A stretch of 64,000 nt of DNA. It comes from Rhodanobacter denitrificans (lineage in GTDB: Bacteria; Pseudomonadota; Gammaproteobacteria; Xanthomonadales; Rhodanobacteraceae). The stretch spans positions 3,782,001-3,846,000 of the forward strand of contig NC_020541.1 of NCBI RefSeq assembly GCF_000230695.2, written 5' to 3'. The notes below the pieces were generated by a model. The model searched no databases. It was given only the letters and a program-made list of their open reading frames with translations, and was not told the origin of the DNA. Positions 63,301-64,000 of the stretch are shown here, piece by piece. Every line of letters starts with the position of its first letter. Position 1 is the first letter of the stretch. The translations under genes and the position numbers were made by a program.

Positions 63301-63999
63301 CTACGCCGTCGTCAACTCCACCAGCCAGTCGACGAACACGCGCAGCCGCGCCGGCATCTGCCGCTGCTGCGGGTACAGGATGGTCATCGGCAACGACGGT
63401 GGCGGGTGCGCCGGCAGGATCTCGCGCAGCCGGCCGTTCTTCAGCGCATCGACGATGCGGTAACGCGGCATCTGCGCGATGCCCAGGCCGGCCTCGCAAC
63501 AGCCGAGATAGGCATCCACGCCGCTGACGCTGACGCAGCCCGGCAGCGCGATCTCGCGCCGCTTGCGGCCGACCATGAACTCCAGGGGCTCCGCGCGGCG
63601 CGTGGTGGGCGACACCCAGTTCACTGCCAGGTGGCCGTCCCGCAGCGCGGCCAGCGCATCGGGCAGGCCATGCCGGCGCACGTAGGCGGCGCTGGCCACG
63701 GTCACCTGCTCCAGCATCGCCACGCGACGCCCGACCATGCCCGAATCGCCCAGCTCGCCGACGCGCAGCACGCAATCCACGCCCTCGCGTACCAGGTCGA
63801 CGAAGCGGTCGCCGGTGCCGATGTCCAGCTGGATCTGCGGGAAGCGCGCGAAGAAATCGCGCAGCGCCGGGATCACCAGCAGGCGTGCCAGCGACACCGG
63901 CAGGTCGACGCGCAGGCGGCCCTTCGGCTGCACCCGCGCCTCGCGGAAATCCGTCTCGACCTCGTCCACGTCGGCCAGCAGGCGCAGGCAATGGCCGTA
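63301..63999 (-). CDS. LysR-family regulator, C-terminal part (start outside window)
   Basis: The frame is open to the window edge, so the N-terminal HTH is not visible. About 230 residues of the LysR effector domain are seen: YGHCLRLLADVDEVETDFRE, then GRLRVDLPVSLARLLVIPALRDFFARFPQIQLDI, typical of LysR proteins (TdcA/DsdC-like group). Convergent with the GST gene; its targets are unknown. Confidence 0.85.
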   Translation of the reverse strand, partial: YGHCLRLLADVDEVETDFREARVQPKGRLRVDLPVSLARLLVIPALRDFFARFPQIQLDIGTGDRFVDLVREGVDCVLRVGELGDSGMVGRRVAMLEQVTVASAAYVRRHGLPDALAALRDGHLAVNWVSPTTRRAEPLEFMVGRKRREIALPGCVSVSGVDAYLGCCEAGLGIAQMPRYRIVDALKNGRLREILPAHPPPSLPMTILYPQQRQMPARLRVFVDWLVELTTA

Positions 64000-64000
64000 A

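Overview
The window is a GC-rich chromosomal stretch of a gammaproteobacterium that looks like a member of the Xanthomonadales, most likely Rhodanobacteraceae (Rhodanobacter/Dyella/Luteibacter type). This is inferred from gene content (Oar-like TonB-dependent receptor, secreted DPP4, M16, M1 and amidohydrolase enzymes, an E. coli-type pssA, split ubiE/ubiJB/ubiK genes, DUF465, DUF2269) and from palindromic intergenic repeats; no rRNA or other definitive marker is present. Coding density is high. I found no tRNA, rRNA, insertion sequence, prophage or CRISPR array.

Layout. 1-7.5 kb: the 3' end of a HAD acid phosphatase, a structured intergenic region with a possible small RNA, a lipoprotein, plsB, a secreted amidohydrolase, ubiE, then a DUF2249 gene and an FmdE-like gene behind an FNR-type palindrome. 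7.5-14 kb: a cupin and an EamA transporter divergent from an Lrp regulator, an AcpA-type phosphoesterase, pip, and an SDR/DUF2269 membrane pair. 14-30 kb: a membrane GGDEF-EAL protein, M1 peptidase, hydrolase, fatty-acid hydroxylase, YgjP-like peptidase, rdgC, tyrB, ttcA, DUF465, GNAT, pssA, a DUF4156 lipoprotein and an M16 peptidase. 30-35 kb: a 67-codon gene behind a sigma-54 promoter, trmL, ubiJ-ubiB, truC, arfB and an acyltransferase. 35.6-40.6 kb: a compact exopolysaccharide-type locus (sugar-nucleotide epimerase, GT2 synthase, TPR/beta-barrel outer-membrane protein, secreted deacetylase) with a perfect CRP/Clp-like palindrome upstream. 40.7-44.8 kb: a LysR regulator divergent from the glyoxylate-shunt genes aceB-aceA. 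44.9-49.2 kb: a CPA antiporter with an RCK domain, comM, ubiK, glnB. 49.2-53.7 kb: class I ribonucleotide reductase nrdA and nrdB, with twin NrdR-like boxes, a cobalamin riboswitch, and a GIY-YIG nuclease cassette bounded by palindromic repeats sitting between the two subunit genes. 53.9-64 kb: an Oar-like TonB receptor, a BlaI/M56 sensor pair with unusual proline- and glutamine-rich repeats, DPP4, a GST, and a truncated LysR gene.

How it fits together. Membrane lipid synthesis (plsB, pssA, acyltransferase), ubiquinone synthesis (ubiE, ubiJ, ubiB, ubiK) and extracellular peptide use (DPP4, M1, M16, TonB receptor) are the main housekeeping themes. Several regulatory signals are readable: B12 and NrdR control of class I RNR, oxygen control of DUF2249/FmdE, CRP/Clp control of the polysaccharide locus (possibly linked to the c-di-GMP enzyme at 14 kb), BlaI operators, and a sigma-54 promoter. 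The most novel-looking items are the repeat-bounded GIY-YIG cassette inside nrdA-nrdB, the polysaccharide locus, the BlaI/M56 pair with repeat arms, and the sigma-54-driven small protein. At least four palindromic repeat families recur in the intergenic spaces.
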